A stretch of 64,000 nucleotides of DNA from Elymus sibiricus. Its lineage: Eukaryota > Streptophyta > Magnoliopsida > Poales > Poaceae. The stretch spans positions 195,648,537 to 195,712,536 of the forward strand of contig CM077672.1 in assembly GCA_039707655.1 (NCBI GenBank). Direction: 5' to 3'. The notes under the pieces are model-generated. The model searched no databases and was not told where the DNA came from. It saw only the letters and a list, made by a program, of their open reading frames with translations. This document shows, piece after piece, positions 1 to 10,479 of the stretch; positions within the stretch are counted from its first letter, which is position 1; each line of letters begins with the position of its first letter. A program made the position numbers and the translations under genes.

Positions 1-1
1 G

Positions 2-970
2 TTCATATGCCAAATATATGTTGATGATATTATCTTTGGTTGCACTAACAAGAAATACAGTGACGAATTTGCATATATGATGCAAGAAGAATATCAGATG
101 TCTATGATGGGGGAGTTGAAATTCTTCCTCGGACTTCAAATTCGTCAACAACGAAATGGTATCTTCATATCTCAGGAGAAATATCTCAAGGATTGCCTGA
201 AGAAATTTGGCATGCAAGATTGCAAAGGCCTCAAGATACCAATGCCAACAAATGGTCAACTCTTCACTGACGAAAATGGTAAAGATTTCGATCAGAAGGT
301 ATATCGCTCCATCATTGGTTTGTTGCTTTACCTATGTGCATCTAGGCTAGATATTATACTTAGCGTTTGCATGTGTGCCCGCTTTCAAGCGTCACTGAAG
401 GAGTCATACCATCAGGTTGTGAAATGAATTCTTCGATATTTAGCTCACACACCAACACTTGGATTATGGTATCCCAAGGGCTCATCATTTGATCTTGCTG
501 GATTTTCTAATTCTGATTATGCTGGAGATCGTGTGGATCGCAAGTCAACATCAAGCACATGTCATTTCCTCGGATGATCTCTTGTTTGTTGGTCCTCGAA
601 GAAGTAGAACAGCGTCTCACTTTCCACAGCCGAGGTTGAATACATTGCCGCTGGTGCCTGTTGCTCACAGCTTCTATGGATGAAGCAAACCCTCAAGGAC
701 TATGGCGTCAACGTGAAGAAAGTGCCACTCTACTGCGACAATGAGAGTGCCATCAAGATCACCCACAACCCAGTGCAACACTCTAGGATGAACCACATCC
801 AGATTCGTCACCATTTTCTTCGTGATCATGTGCTGAAGGGAGACATCGTCATCAACCATGTGAAGACTGAAGACCAGCTTGCAGATATCTTCACTAAGCC
901 CTTGGATGAGAGAAGGTTTTGCATGTTGCGGTGTGAGCTAAACATCCTAGAATCTTCGAATGTCCTTTGA
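2..970 (+). pseudogene. Copia pol 3' end: reverse transcriptase end and RNase H (Sirevirus 1)
   Basis: The reading frame enters from the left edge at the reverse-transcriptase active site (YVDD at 17-28) and runs through the RT connection and RNase H to a TGA at 968-970. RNase H landmarks are readable in order: [45 protein letters not shown]. The frame is broken only by three in-frame stops, TGA at 425-427, TGA at 575-577 and TAG at 605-607, with no frameshift. Alignment by eye with the intact pol of Sirevirus 2 puts Arg, Arg and Gln at these sites, so each stop fits one C-to-T change of CGA or CAG, the usual decay of methylated DNA. In a live element the protein would make cDNA and remove the RNA strand. 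This copy is dead. Confidence 0.9.
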
Positions 971-1580
971 AATGGACACACATCCTAACGCTTATGCATT
1001 TTTGATGACTTTGATGCACAACACACGAAGTAACGATTTTCTTCAATCAATGAAGACTAACCATCTAAGTGTGAAGAAATTAACGAAGAACTTGATTCTT
1101 AGAACCCTACGACAATTGTACGCGGTGTCTGAAATCATCATAGTTCTTATACGGTGGGTAACGCCACCACCCATTTTTGATTTGCTTCAATTTGGTTTTT
1201 CTTCGCAAATTGCAATTTCGTCAAAACTTTTCATATTCGTCATTTGTGGTTGTTCTTCATTGCTTGAGACAATACTTTCTATTTATATAAGTCTGAGTTT
1301 TTCATGTCCTCTACAGCATTCACATATTGCTATTTCTTTAAGTTGTTTTTTTGTCTATGTGAATGCGATCGGCCCCGCTCCCCTCTATGCTAAACTCAAA
1401 CCACTCTGTTCACAATCTCTTCATGTGTGTTCTATTTGATACCGTTCAAAGTCTTCACTGTGTCCTTGACAGCTGAAGAAATTGCGAACACACTTTAAAA
1501 ACTTCTATTCATATTTTTGGCGGTTGCCACAGTAACTTAATCCCGCGCACCCCACGCGTGGATAAGCGCACTCAAAATGC
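971..1580 (+). other. Spacer between pol and third ORF (Sirevirus 1)
   Basis: About 600 bases with no supported gene. A 159-codon open frame (960-1439) overlaps the end of pol but has no recognisable domain and looks fortuitous. The only notable site is TGCGATCGGCC at 1364-1374, which recurs exactly once in the LTR of this element (7090-7100). Confidence 0.6.
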
Positions 1581-1586
1581 ATGTGT

Positions 1587-1700
1587 GACACGTGTCGCAG
1601 AAATGCGAAGAGCCAGGGGCTTATCCGTCCAAAAGTTTCGGACCACTCAGTTTTCACCACACCTATATAATGGCTTGACCACGTCAAACCTAGTTCATTC
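1587..1700 (+). promoter_or_regulatory. Candidate internal promoter of the third ORF (Sirevirus 1)
   Basis: A perfect 10-bp palindrome containing a G-box (GACACGTGTC, 1587-1596) lies about 70 bp upstream of a TATA box (TATATAA, 1664-1670). A pyrimidine-rich stretch around 1690-1715 could hold the start site, followed by a leader of host-gene appearance (CAAAACCCTAGCACCGCC). No ATG occurs between 1672 and the candidate splice donor at 1934. This is the usual layout of a plant core promoter. The LTR of the same element has the same pair, CACGTG then TATAAATA about 90 bp on. That it works is inference; no transcript can be seen here. Confidence 0.5.
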
Positions 1701-1933
1701 ACTCTCGCGCCCCTGTCGCTCTCAAAACCCTAGCACCGCCGCTGGATTTCATCGTCGCCGGAGAGGAAGAGCTTCACTCCCTTGACTTCTTCGTCGTCGT
1801 ACTCACGTCGGCCGCGGATTTCTTCACCTCCACCGTCGCCGTAGCTGTCTTTCGTCGCCAAGTTAGGGCACGAGAGATCTGAGTTGACGATTTCCTTCGA
1901 CTCGCCGTCCAGTTCATCGAGTTCATCCTTGGG

Positions 1934-2259
1934 GTAATTAAAACGTATTTTTTACTACCCAAGTTTGATCTTTTTACAGTCCCAAATTCTTCAAGTGCTC
2001 TTTTTACCACTACTTTCCAATTCTTCAGCACTTCCTTTTTGGCCAGTCTTGGTAATTTCATCTAAGTTGCACTTTATGATTAGATTCCTCAGTTGTGCAA
2101 TTGCCTCAATCTGTACAACTATGAAATCTAAGTCAAGAACACTTAGAAAATTTCTTCAAGACGATAAGGGTCAATTTCCTCAACTGGGCTTTATTTTGAA
2201 AATCTCTGAGAACGCATGTGACTCTTCCCAATTTCCTCGCAACTATATTTTGTTCACAG
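1934..2259 (+). other. Candidate leader intron of the third ORF (Sirevirus 1)
   Basis: The donor GGG|GTAATTAA at 1934 and the acceptor TTGTTCACAG|G ending at 2259 bound a T-rich 326-nt segment. The first ATG after the acceptor, at 2266, opens the long third ORF. The segment is much more AT-rich than the leader before it, as plant introns are. A subgenomic spliced RNA is one known way for retroelements to express a downstream ORF. Only sequence evidence supports this intron. Confidence 0.5.
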
Positions 2260-2265
2260 GTACCC

Positions 2266-5200
2266 ATGTCTGCAGACGAATCTCTTGGTTCTCATCAACT
2301 TAATTCATTTGCAGCATTGCTTGAGGAAAATCTACAGACTTCTTCAGAAACATCAAAAGTTGAAAACCCTCGGTTGAAGAAAATGACAGATGGCAGAAAG
2401 CCTCAGAAGGGAGGCAACAGGAAGGAGGAACACACTGCTTTTGAGATACCTGAGGATATTTACTCAGGATACTGCACACCCGATGAAGCAACTCATGGAA
2501 AGGAAACCAAGGAGCAGCGCAAAACGCGCATGCAAAAGATCAAGAGGTACTGGACTTATCAGTGGAGGAGCTACAATTACGTCACCTCCAAATACATGAA
2601 GGATTTTGCTGTAAAGCCGCCTTGCAACAGACCGCCTCTGGCACCTGGGCAAACGGCTGACCCCACTGGCATCAGAAGGGGTGAAGAATTCCCCAAAGAA
2701 TGGGCCAAGCGTCAGGCCAACCTGCAGAAACTGGCTCAAAAGGCTGTTGAAGAATTCAACAGAGCCTCAAAGGCTTCACAAGAAGCGGGTGCAGGCTCTA
2801 GTGGCAGTGCGCCCAAGAAAGCTATGAAAAAGAAGCCGGCTCAAAAGCCTAAACCTTCGACTGAAGAGCCCTCACGGCCAAAATCTTCGTCAAAGCCCTC
2901 AGAGCCCAAGCCATCTTCCTCAAAGGCCTCAGCGCCTAAGGCACCAACTGCTCCCACTTCATCTGCACCTCCACCATCCGTAAGTTCTTCAAGGGCTGCA
3001 GCTAGAGCGTCAACACCAGTTGTGCTAGCATCAGGCCGGCGCACTGAAGGCTTTCCAATAGCCTCCATTGCTGCATCAAGTGCCTCAGCATCAGGGCGTA
3101 TTTCCTCAAACACGCCAATGCTGAAGAAGAAGGTCACTGTAGGCCGAGGAACTAGGCCCACTCCCAAGAGCAAGGAAGTATTGCCTCAAGCTGATGAACA
3201 TGGGATGGCTGATGAAGATGAACTTGCAAAATTTGTACAAAGAAGAATGGAAGAGGCCGCTCGTGCCAAGAAATCCTCAGTCCCAAAATTTCTTAGTCCA
3301 AAAAAGATCCTTGACTTCATTGATGTTTGGTGTCAGAAACCAGATACACCACTTAACGACTTGGACTTGCCACCTGGACCAAGTCATGTTCTTTCTGCCT
3401 TTGTCCTCAACGAAAAGCACAAGATAGAGAAGGCAAAGCTTGTAAGAAAAGAGATGAAGAAGAAGCAGAAGGAGCTCAAGGATAGAATGCTCTCTATATC
3501 CCCTCAGCAACTGGTTGCTATGCAAACAGAGATTCAGCACTTGTCTGATGAATATGAGCGCCAGGCTGAGCACTGCTGTGGAGTGAAAGACAGATTCATC
3601 AGTGCTTCAAACAAAGTTGTTGATGACTATAATCAAAGGGAGGCTGCGAAGTGTGGTCAAGCTCCTCCAACAAGTTCTTCAGCTCCACCGCAAGAACCTA
3701 CCAGGGCAACTGAGACTGTTGCGCCTGAAGAAAATGCCAGAGCAACTACAACAGTTGCGTCTGATGAAATTATAGCACCAAGCTCCTCAGCGGCAGTACT
3801 AGACCAGCCTTCAGCCTTGAAGCTTATCAAAGTACCTTCTGCATCAGAAGCGAAAAAGACTACCGTCAAAAGAAAAGCTTCAGTACCCTCTGCCACAGAA
3901 TCTGTGAAGAAATTGAAGATGGCTCCCATATCTTCAAATGCACCTATCGATGCCATACCAATTTCTTCAGCCCCACCAACCAGACCCTGTCAAGAGCTTC
4001 AGATCATCCCCTTTGGTGTGGACTATGTCATCCCACCTGAAGATGAAGAAGAGAATTCCCACTCTGCTGCTTCCACATAGCAAGTGAATGAAGAAATTGA
4101 GATTGAAGCAGATGCTTCATTACACCAGGTATCATCGCCTCCAGTCCATGTGACCGATGAAGAAACTGATGAGGACGTGGATGTGGGTTCCTTAACACCT
4201 GTTATCCGTGATGATTTATGGGATGTCGCTCATCCAAACTCACCCCTCACCATGCCGCTCACGCAAATACCTCAGTCTCCTGCTGTCACTAAGGAAATAC
4301 AAACTGGTTCTGAAGGTCGTCAACCGCCCCTTCAAACCATTAATGAGGAAATTCCAGCTGCATCAGCTGAAGAAATTGTGCAACAAGTGAATGATGAAGA
4401 AGTTGCACCTCCTCCACCTCAACAAGAAGATCCAACTCCCTCAGCAGATTCGGACACTGTTCCATTCGCAACAGCTGAGGAAGTTGCAAAATCTTTGGCC
4501 ATCACGGATCCCAATGATTCAACGGGCTCTTCGAGACCCATCTTCGATGTGAAGCCAAAGAAGATAAACCTTCAGCCAGTGCCCTCAATGCCCAAAGTTG
4601 GCAAAAGCGCCAGAAGGCCAAAATTTGACAATGCCGCCTTCTTTCAAGAGAAGAATTTCTTCATAGGCGAGTCCCCTTATGACTCTGTAAAAATCAGGCG
4701 TCAGAGATTTTGGACAAATGCTCAGATGAACTTCTATTCCTCACTGCTGTTTGACAAGAACAAAGTGTTCCCGCATCATCATATTCCTCGTGTGGATATG
4801 GAATCCTTACCGTGTTTTCGGCCAGTTCTGGCTATTCTTCACGATGCCGGGCTACTCAGCTTCGTCACAGATGTGTGTGATTGGAATGAAGAACTCATTC
4901 TTCAGTTTTATGCCACCTTGCATCTATCTGGTGATGTTGATGATATTCACTCATGGGCTCTCGACTGGATGAGTGAGAACACGCATTACAAGGCTCCTGC
5001 TGATGAATTGCTTTGAGCTCTTCCTATTGATTTGCCCTCCTCAGAAGCTAGAAAGATCTATGAAGAACCTAAGCTGCCCAATCATCTGATGCAAGTGCTG
5101 ATGAAGCCATTGAATGAAGGAGAAGCTCAGAGAACCACCTTCTTAGTGAAGGATTTGCTATTTGTGCCAAGGACAGTATATCGCATTCTGGTCAAAACCC

Positions 5201-6042
5201 TCAGTCCGATCAAAGGCCACAATTCTGAGACTGAAGAAGTTGTGGGAATCATGAAGAACTTGCTATTCAATATCATCCATGGTATTTCTATCAATATACA
5301 TGATTTCTTCATGAGGACTTTGGCCACTGTCGCACAATCTCCATTTGACTTGAAGCCTTATGCTCCCTGGCTCATGAGATTCATCCGGACAAGATCTTCA
5401 ATCAACTACAAAGCTGACAGTCAAAATCATCTCAGCTTTCTGCCAGATGTTGAAATTCTTCAAAGCACAATTGCTTCAGTTCCTGGCAAAGGGAAAGTTG
5501 TTATTGATGAAGGAGTTCGTCCCTTTGATGGCCAATTTTGTCAGCCTGTCTCTCAATCCACATGATATGATTCTTCAAGCCATGACACTGACGCAAATGC
5601 CACTCAGCAAACCCCTCAAGGTGAAGCTCCTCGTGTGATGACTGATCATGAGCTGCTCATAAGTCTTCATCAGAAAGTTGACAAGAACCACAACTGGGTT
5701 AAGCGTCAACTCCATGCAATTCTAGGCAATATGACTGTGACGCAAAATTCAGTCCGAAAAAATCATTATTATCTGCATGTGATCTTCGACAGGAGTTGGG
5801 CCATTCTTTCACATCTGAAGACCCCTGACAAACTTGAAGAAATGGAATTCCAAATGAACTTCGATTGGGCCAATCCGCCCAAGAAGAAGTTCAAGAAGGT
5901 TCAAGTTCCTCCGATGGTCCCAAGCTCTGTGTCTTCTTCACGAGCTACTGATGAAAATGAAGATGTTGAAGACACTGCAGCAGGCCCTTCCTCAACTCGC
6001 GACCCCAACAATGACGCTGGTGCTCCCTCGACTGCATCATGA
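2266..6042 (+). pseudogene. Sirevirus third ORF ('env-like'), broken by three stops
   Basis: One frame of about 1,258 codons, interrupted only by TAG at 4078-4080, TGA at 5014-5016 and TGA at 5563-5565, with no frameshift. I chose the ATG at 2266 because it follows a splice-acceptor-like site; an upstream ATG at 2218 would lie inside the predicted intron. In order the product shows a Lys/Arg-rich N-terminal part, an aromatic patch (YWTYQWRSY), a Ser/Pro/Ala/Lys-rich low-complexity stretch, a charged segment likely to form a coiled coil (about residues 395-450), an acidic part, then a globular region with RRQRFW and LQFYATLHLS that resembles the third ORF of Sirevirus 2. I see no signal peptide and no clear transmembrane segment. 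The region may belong to the family Pfam calls a putative plant transposon protein; its function is not known to me. Confidence 0.72.
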
Positions 6043-6284
6043 TGTGATTTCTTCAGGGGCCTTAGTTCCCAGTTTCATCTCCTTTTGGTCATCTGATGAC
6101 AAAGGGGGAGAAATTTAAGTTAGTCTTCAAGCGGGTCTTATATCGGGCTGTTTCTTTTGATAAGTTGCAACTCTTGGTTCTTTGTTTGATTCGCTCCGTT
6201 GATGAGTTGCAACTTAAATATTGTTGGTTGTCTGACATTCTTCTGCGACGTTTTATTTTGCATGCGTGGTTATGCTCTGATCCT

Positions 6285-6287
<3 letters not shown>

Positions 6288-6343
<56 letters not shown>
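6288..6343. repeat. (AT)28 microsatellite
   Basis: An uninterrupted AT dinucleotide run of 56 nt in the 3' untranslated part of Sirevirus 1. Short open frames across it are artefacts of the repeat. Confidence 0.95.
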
Positions 6344-6345
<2 letters not shown>

Positions 6346-6619
6346 GTACATGCATGTTATAATTCGTCAAACACCAATTTTCATCATGCATTCAAATTCT
6401 TCAATATCTTATGATCATGCATGATTGGATTCCAAGATATATGGGGAGATCTCCACAATTTCAACCTGCCATGTGCATTTGCAATCCAGAGAAAATTCTT
6501 CATATGCACATCTTCAGGGGGAGTTCCTCAATATCTTGTAACCAATGTCTTCATATTCTGTACTTACACTTCCACTATTTTTATTCCCGTTGAAAACTTA
6601 ACTGATTTGTCATCAATCA

Positions 6620-6635
6620 CCAAAAAGGGAGAGAT
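6620..6635 (+). promoter_or_regulatory. Polypurine tract next to the 3' LTR (Sirevirus 1)
   Basis: The purine-rich CCAAAAAGGGAGAGAT ends directly at the TGTAAGTGC that opens the LTR. In LTR elements this tract survives RNase H and primes plus-strand DNA. Confidence 0.75.
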
Positions 6636-8041
6636 TGTAAGTGCATCAAGTGCCCCCTTAGTGGTTTTGGAGTATTGAAGACAAATAAGTTAAGGGACTA
6701 ATAAGGTTGTGAGTGTACACAGGAGAAAATAGTCCCTGAAGACTTGGTTTAACCACGGAAGTCGACCCCTAAAAATGTATTTCTTCAAGTGAAGAATTTG
6801 GTGCGGCCATTCAGGAAATTGATGTGAAGACTTAGAAGCTTGAAGACTTTGTTTTCATAGTTTCTTTTTCTTCTTATTTGAGTCATAGGAAAAACCGTAC
6901 CGTCAAAGGGGGTCGAGGTGAAACATATTTCATACTTCAAAGCGATGCTCAAACCTATACACTTTGTAGCCGCTTCGAGTGAAGCTTTTGGAAACCTCCG
7001 GAACAGCTGACGAATTTGACAGTGACAGTGACGAAGTTCATCTGGTCTCTAACGAATTTGGCCAGGCTGAGGAGTTAGGATTTCGCCAGTGCGATCGGCC
7101 TATCGTGAGTAAATAGAGTGCCCCGACGAAATTGAGAGCTTAATTTCCGACCGTTGTTGCGCCACGTGCCAGCTATCGAGTGGATTCATATCCTGACAAC
7201 GGTCATGTCTGAGAAGGGCATTTATGACAATTCATGTCGGGTTGCCCCTGGCTATAAATAGCCGCCCCCTACAACCACTAGTTGGTTGGCTGCTCTAGAG
7301 AGAACTTGACACTTGTCATTTGAGAGCAACCCTTCCTCGGACGACTTTGTGAGAACCCAAGTGAGGAAAAACCCAACCAGAGCCTAAGTGACTGAGCATA
7401 ACTGAAGAAGTTGATCTGTGTGATCCGACGCTTGTTACCTTTGAAGACTGTCATTCTTCCAGACGGTTAGGCATCATGTTCTGAGCACCCAAGAGTAATT
7501 GTGGTGTGCCGGTGAACAAGTCTGTGAAGGTTTTGGGAGTCTACCTTGAAGACTTACCACGAGTGATTGGGCGAGGTCTAAGTGACCTTAGCTCAACAGG
7601 AATACAGTGAGGACTAAGTGTCCTCCGAGGTAAGACTCAGCCGCCTCAACCAGATGTGCAGTTGATACAACAACTGGAACTGGTCTACCAAATCGCTGTG
7701 TCGTCATCGAGCCCAACCGGTTTCAAATTCCTCACCCCTTTACCTTTACGCATTTCCGCTGCTGAAGAACTTATGCTCTACTTTTCTGATGAATTTGAAC
7801 TGAAGACTTTCATCATGCTGTTTATCATTTCTTTAGTTCATCTTCTTCATGCATGTCTGTTTGTATGACTACTTGTTCTTCACTTGTATGTATTTCCTTT
7901 ACACGCTAGTTACATCTGTGTCGATCTAGTTTCACTTCTGTTTCTATTTTGTCACTCTGATTTTCGTCAAAATCTTCGGAGTTTGACGAATTTCTAAAAA
8001 TCTCCCATTCGCCCCCCTCTGGGAGTTAACCCGCGCTTTCA
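6636..8041 (+). repeat. 3' LTR of Sirevirus 1 (1,406 bp)
   Basis: The LTR starts TGTAAGTGCATC after the polypurine tract and ends CGCTTTCA; the next base is Athila gag. Sirevirus 2 also ends CTTTCA. Two blocks are shared with the Sirevirus 2 LTR despite overall divergence: CCCTTAGTGGTTTTGG near the start and a GAGTC.TAGGAAAA.CCGTAC block. A promoter is visible: CACGTG at 7163-7168 and TATAAATA at 7253-7260. The heptamer TGAAGAC occurs seven times, always on the plus strand. Short open frames inside are not genes. Confidence 0.88.
7163..7260 (+). promoter_or_regulatory. LTR promoter: G-box and TATA box (Sirevirus 1)
   Basis: GCCACGTGCC centred at about 7165, then GGCTATAAATAGCCGCC with TATAAATA at 7253-7260. 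In a 5' LTR this would start the genomic RNA. In this 3' LTR copy it points into Athila element A. Confidence 0.65.
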
Positions 8042-9380
8042 ACTCATGATGATGCTACTACTCTGCTTGATGAAACTGTGCTACTTGGTGATTTCCTTGA
8101 TGCTCAAATTGCTAAAGCTAACGAATTTGAAAATGATAAAAATGATGAAATTGATGAATCACCTGTTACACCTAGCACTCCTACTAGAACTAATTTTTTT
8201 AATATACTTGAGGGTCATGTTATGGATGGGGAGATTGCTAAGGAATTTCTTGCTTGTAATAATAGGGAAGATCTTAAGAAATTTACTGAGTAAGCTAAAA
8301 GAAAAGGCTATGATTGAAAGAATGAAATATGATCCTAAGTTTGCAACCTCTCCTATCTTTGTTACTGATAAGGATTATGAATTCTCTATTGATCCTGAAT
8401 TAATTACTTTGGTAGAATCTGATCCTTTTCATGGTTATGAATCTGAAACTGTTGTGGCACATCTCACGAAATTAAATGATATAGCCACCCGATTTGCTCA
8501 AGAGGAAAAGATCCGCTATTACTATATCCTTAAGTTGTTTCCTTTCTCATTAAAGGGTGATGCTAAAGAATGGTTCAATACTCTTGCTCCTGGTTGTGTG
8601 CGTAGTCCCTAGGATATGATATATTACTTCACGGAAAAATATTTTCCTGCTTATAAGAAACAAGCTGCCTTACAGGAAATATATAATTTTGTGCAACTTG
8701 GGGAAGAGCATCTCCCACAAGCTTGGGGGAGGCTTCTCCAGTTATTAAATGCTTTGCCTGATCATCTTCGTAAGAAGAATGAAATACTTGATATCTTTTA
8801 TAATGGACTAACCGATGCTTCTAGGGACTACATAGATAGTTGTGTTGGTTGTGTTTTCAGGGAACGAACTGTTGAACAGGCTCAGGAATTATTAAATAAC
8901 ATATTGAGGAATAACAATGATTGGACACTCCCTGAACTACCACCCAAGCCAACTCTGAAGAAAAGAGGTATTCTATTCCTCAGTCCGGAAGATATGCAAG
9001 AAGCCAAAAAATCTATGAAAGAGAAAGGTATTAAATCTGAAGATGTTAAGAATCTTCCACATATTGAGGAAATACATGGACTCGATATCCTGACACAGGT
9101 AGTAGAGGTAAATTCTCTTTGTAAGTTTGATGAGGGTGATATTCCTTATAATAAATCTCCTAGTCAGTGTTTGGATGAATTTGATAATTTCATTATTAAG
9201 CAAGAAAACTTTAATAAATATATCGGTAATCAATTGAAACGCAATGCTATTATGATTGAACGCTTGAGTGATATGATGTTTAGAATTGCTAATGATGTTA
9301 AAGGTCTATGTAAACACTCATCTAAGGTCCAAACACATCTAGAACAAGTAAATCACAGAATGATTTGCTTAATGAAATGA
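8042..9380 (+). pseudogene. Gypsy gag (element A), truncated and frameshifted
   Basis: Retrotransposon gag of the Athila/Tat branch. The N-terminal part (LLDETVLLGDFLDAQIAKAN) is in one frame to about 8290. The capsid-like core follows in another frame with the family signature LKLFPFSLKGDAKEWFNTL, then YFTEKYFPAYKK and PQAWGRLLQLLNALPDH. An in-frame TAG at 8611-8613 replaces what is probably Gln. A second frameshift near 9370 leads into the next segment. The start codon was upstream and has been cut off by the Sirevirus 1 insertion at 8042. Gag forms the particle around the RNA; this copy cannot make a complete one. Confidence 0.82.
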
Positions 9381-10479
9381 ATAGTAAAAAGAATGATCAT
9401 GCTGTTAGGGTAATGACTAGAGGAGGTAAAATGACTCAGGATCCTTTATATCTTGAAGGTCACCCTAAAAGAATTGAACGAGATTCTCAGAGAATTAATG
9501 ATGCTTCACCTAGTTCACCCAAGAAGAAGAAAAAGGAAAAGAATAAGGACAAAACTTTGCTCGCTTCTAGTGAACCTGTTATAGAAAAACCCTCTGAGAA
9601 TTCAAATAATGTTTCTATTTCTGATGCTGAGACACAGTCTGGTAATGAGCATGTACCCAGTGATAATGATAATAATGATGTTAATGATGATATTGATACT
9701 CAACCAGATAATAATAAAGAATCTGATAATGATGTAGAAATAGAACCTGAACCTGAGCTTGATGACCCACCTCCTAAGAATAAAAGATACGATAAAAAGG
9801 ATTTTGTTGCTAGAAAACATGGCAAAGAAAGAGAACCATGGGTTCAAAAACCTATGCCACTTCCTAGTAAAGCTTTAAAAACCAGGGATGAAGAGGCTTT
9901 TAATCGCTTTGTTGAATTGCTTAGACCTTTGTTTCTGCAAGTTCCTTTGACTGATGCTATGAAAATGCCTCCCTATGCTAACTACATGAAAGATATTGTT
10001 ACCAATAAAAGAAAAATACATGAGGTTAAAATCTCTACTATGCTTGCAAATTATTCATTCAAAGGCAAAATACCTAAAAAGCTAGGAAACCCGGGAATAC
10101 CTACTATACCATGCTCCATTAAAAATAATAATGTCAAAACTTCTTTATGTGATTTAGGAGCTGGTGTTAGTGTTATGCCTTTCTCTCTTTATAGAAGACT
10201 TGACTTGAGTAAGTTGACACCAACTGAAATTTCTTTGCAAATGGCTGATAAATCAACTGCTATACCTGTCGGTATTTGTGAGGACACTCCTGTAGTGGTT
10301 GCTAATGTTACCATCCTAACAGACTTTGTTATTCTTGATATGCCCGAGGACGACAACATGTCGGTTATCCTTGGTAGACCTTTTCTGAATACTGCAGGGG
10401 CTGTTATCGACTGCAACAAAAGCAAGGTCACTTTTCATGTTAATGGCAATGAGCATACGGTGTATTTTTCGAAGAAGAC
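9365..10479 (+). pseudogene. Gag C-terminus and aspartic protease (element A), split by insertion of element C
   Basis: A Lys/Asn/Asp-rich linker (about residues 1-160) is followed by a conserved block ending in a retropepsin-like protease: LANYSFKGKIPKKLGNPG, catalytic CDLGAGVSVMP (Asp codon 10151-10153), and the flap and C-terminal ILGRPFLNTAGAVID. Asp-Leu-Gly instead of Asp-Ser/Thr-Gly is common in plant Athila proteases. The frame is open up to 10479, where element C interrupts it; codons after 10479 come from C. The true continuation is at 17427-17568. Confidence 0.85.
10475..10479. other. Target-site duplication AAGAC of element C (left copy)
   Basis: AAGAC precedes the LTR at 10480 and is repeated exactly at 17422-17426 after the other LTR. 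Joining 10479 to 17427 keeps the protease frame open, which confirms the insertion point. Confidence 0.95.

Larger units (their letters stand above)
6043..6635 (+). other. 3' untranslated part of Sirevirus 1 with polypurine tracts
   Basis: Non-coding stretch between the third ORF and the LTR. It holds three G-rich tracts: ACAAAGGGGGAGAAATT near 6099-6113, CAGGGGGAG at 6515-6523, and AAAAAGGGAGAGAT just before the LTR. Several polypurine tracts after the coding region are a known Sirevirus trait. It also holds a long TA microsatellite. Confidence 0.65.
1..8041 (+). mobile_element. Sirevirus 1: Copia LTR retrotransposon, 3' part
   Basis: This is the 3' portion of a Copia retrotransposon of Sirevirus type: end of pol (2-970), a long additional ORF (2266-6042), polypurine tracts and one LTR (6636-8041). 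The 5' LTR, gag and most of pol lie beyond the left edge. The order pol, third ORF, LTR and the G-rich tracts after the coding part match what is known of Sireviruses. The right end abuts gag sequence of Athila element A at 8042, so this element is inserted in A; the expected duplication ACTCA (8042-8046) cannot be checked because the left end is missing. Confidence 0.88.

Noticed and set aside
960..1439. 159-codon ORF overlapping the end of Sirevirus 1 pol
   Set aside because: No domain, odd composition and no counterpart after the pol of Sirevirus 2; it overlaps the pol stop by chance.
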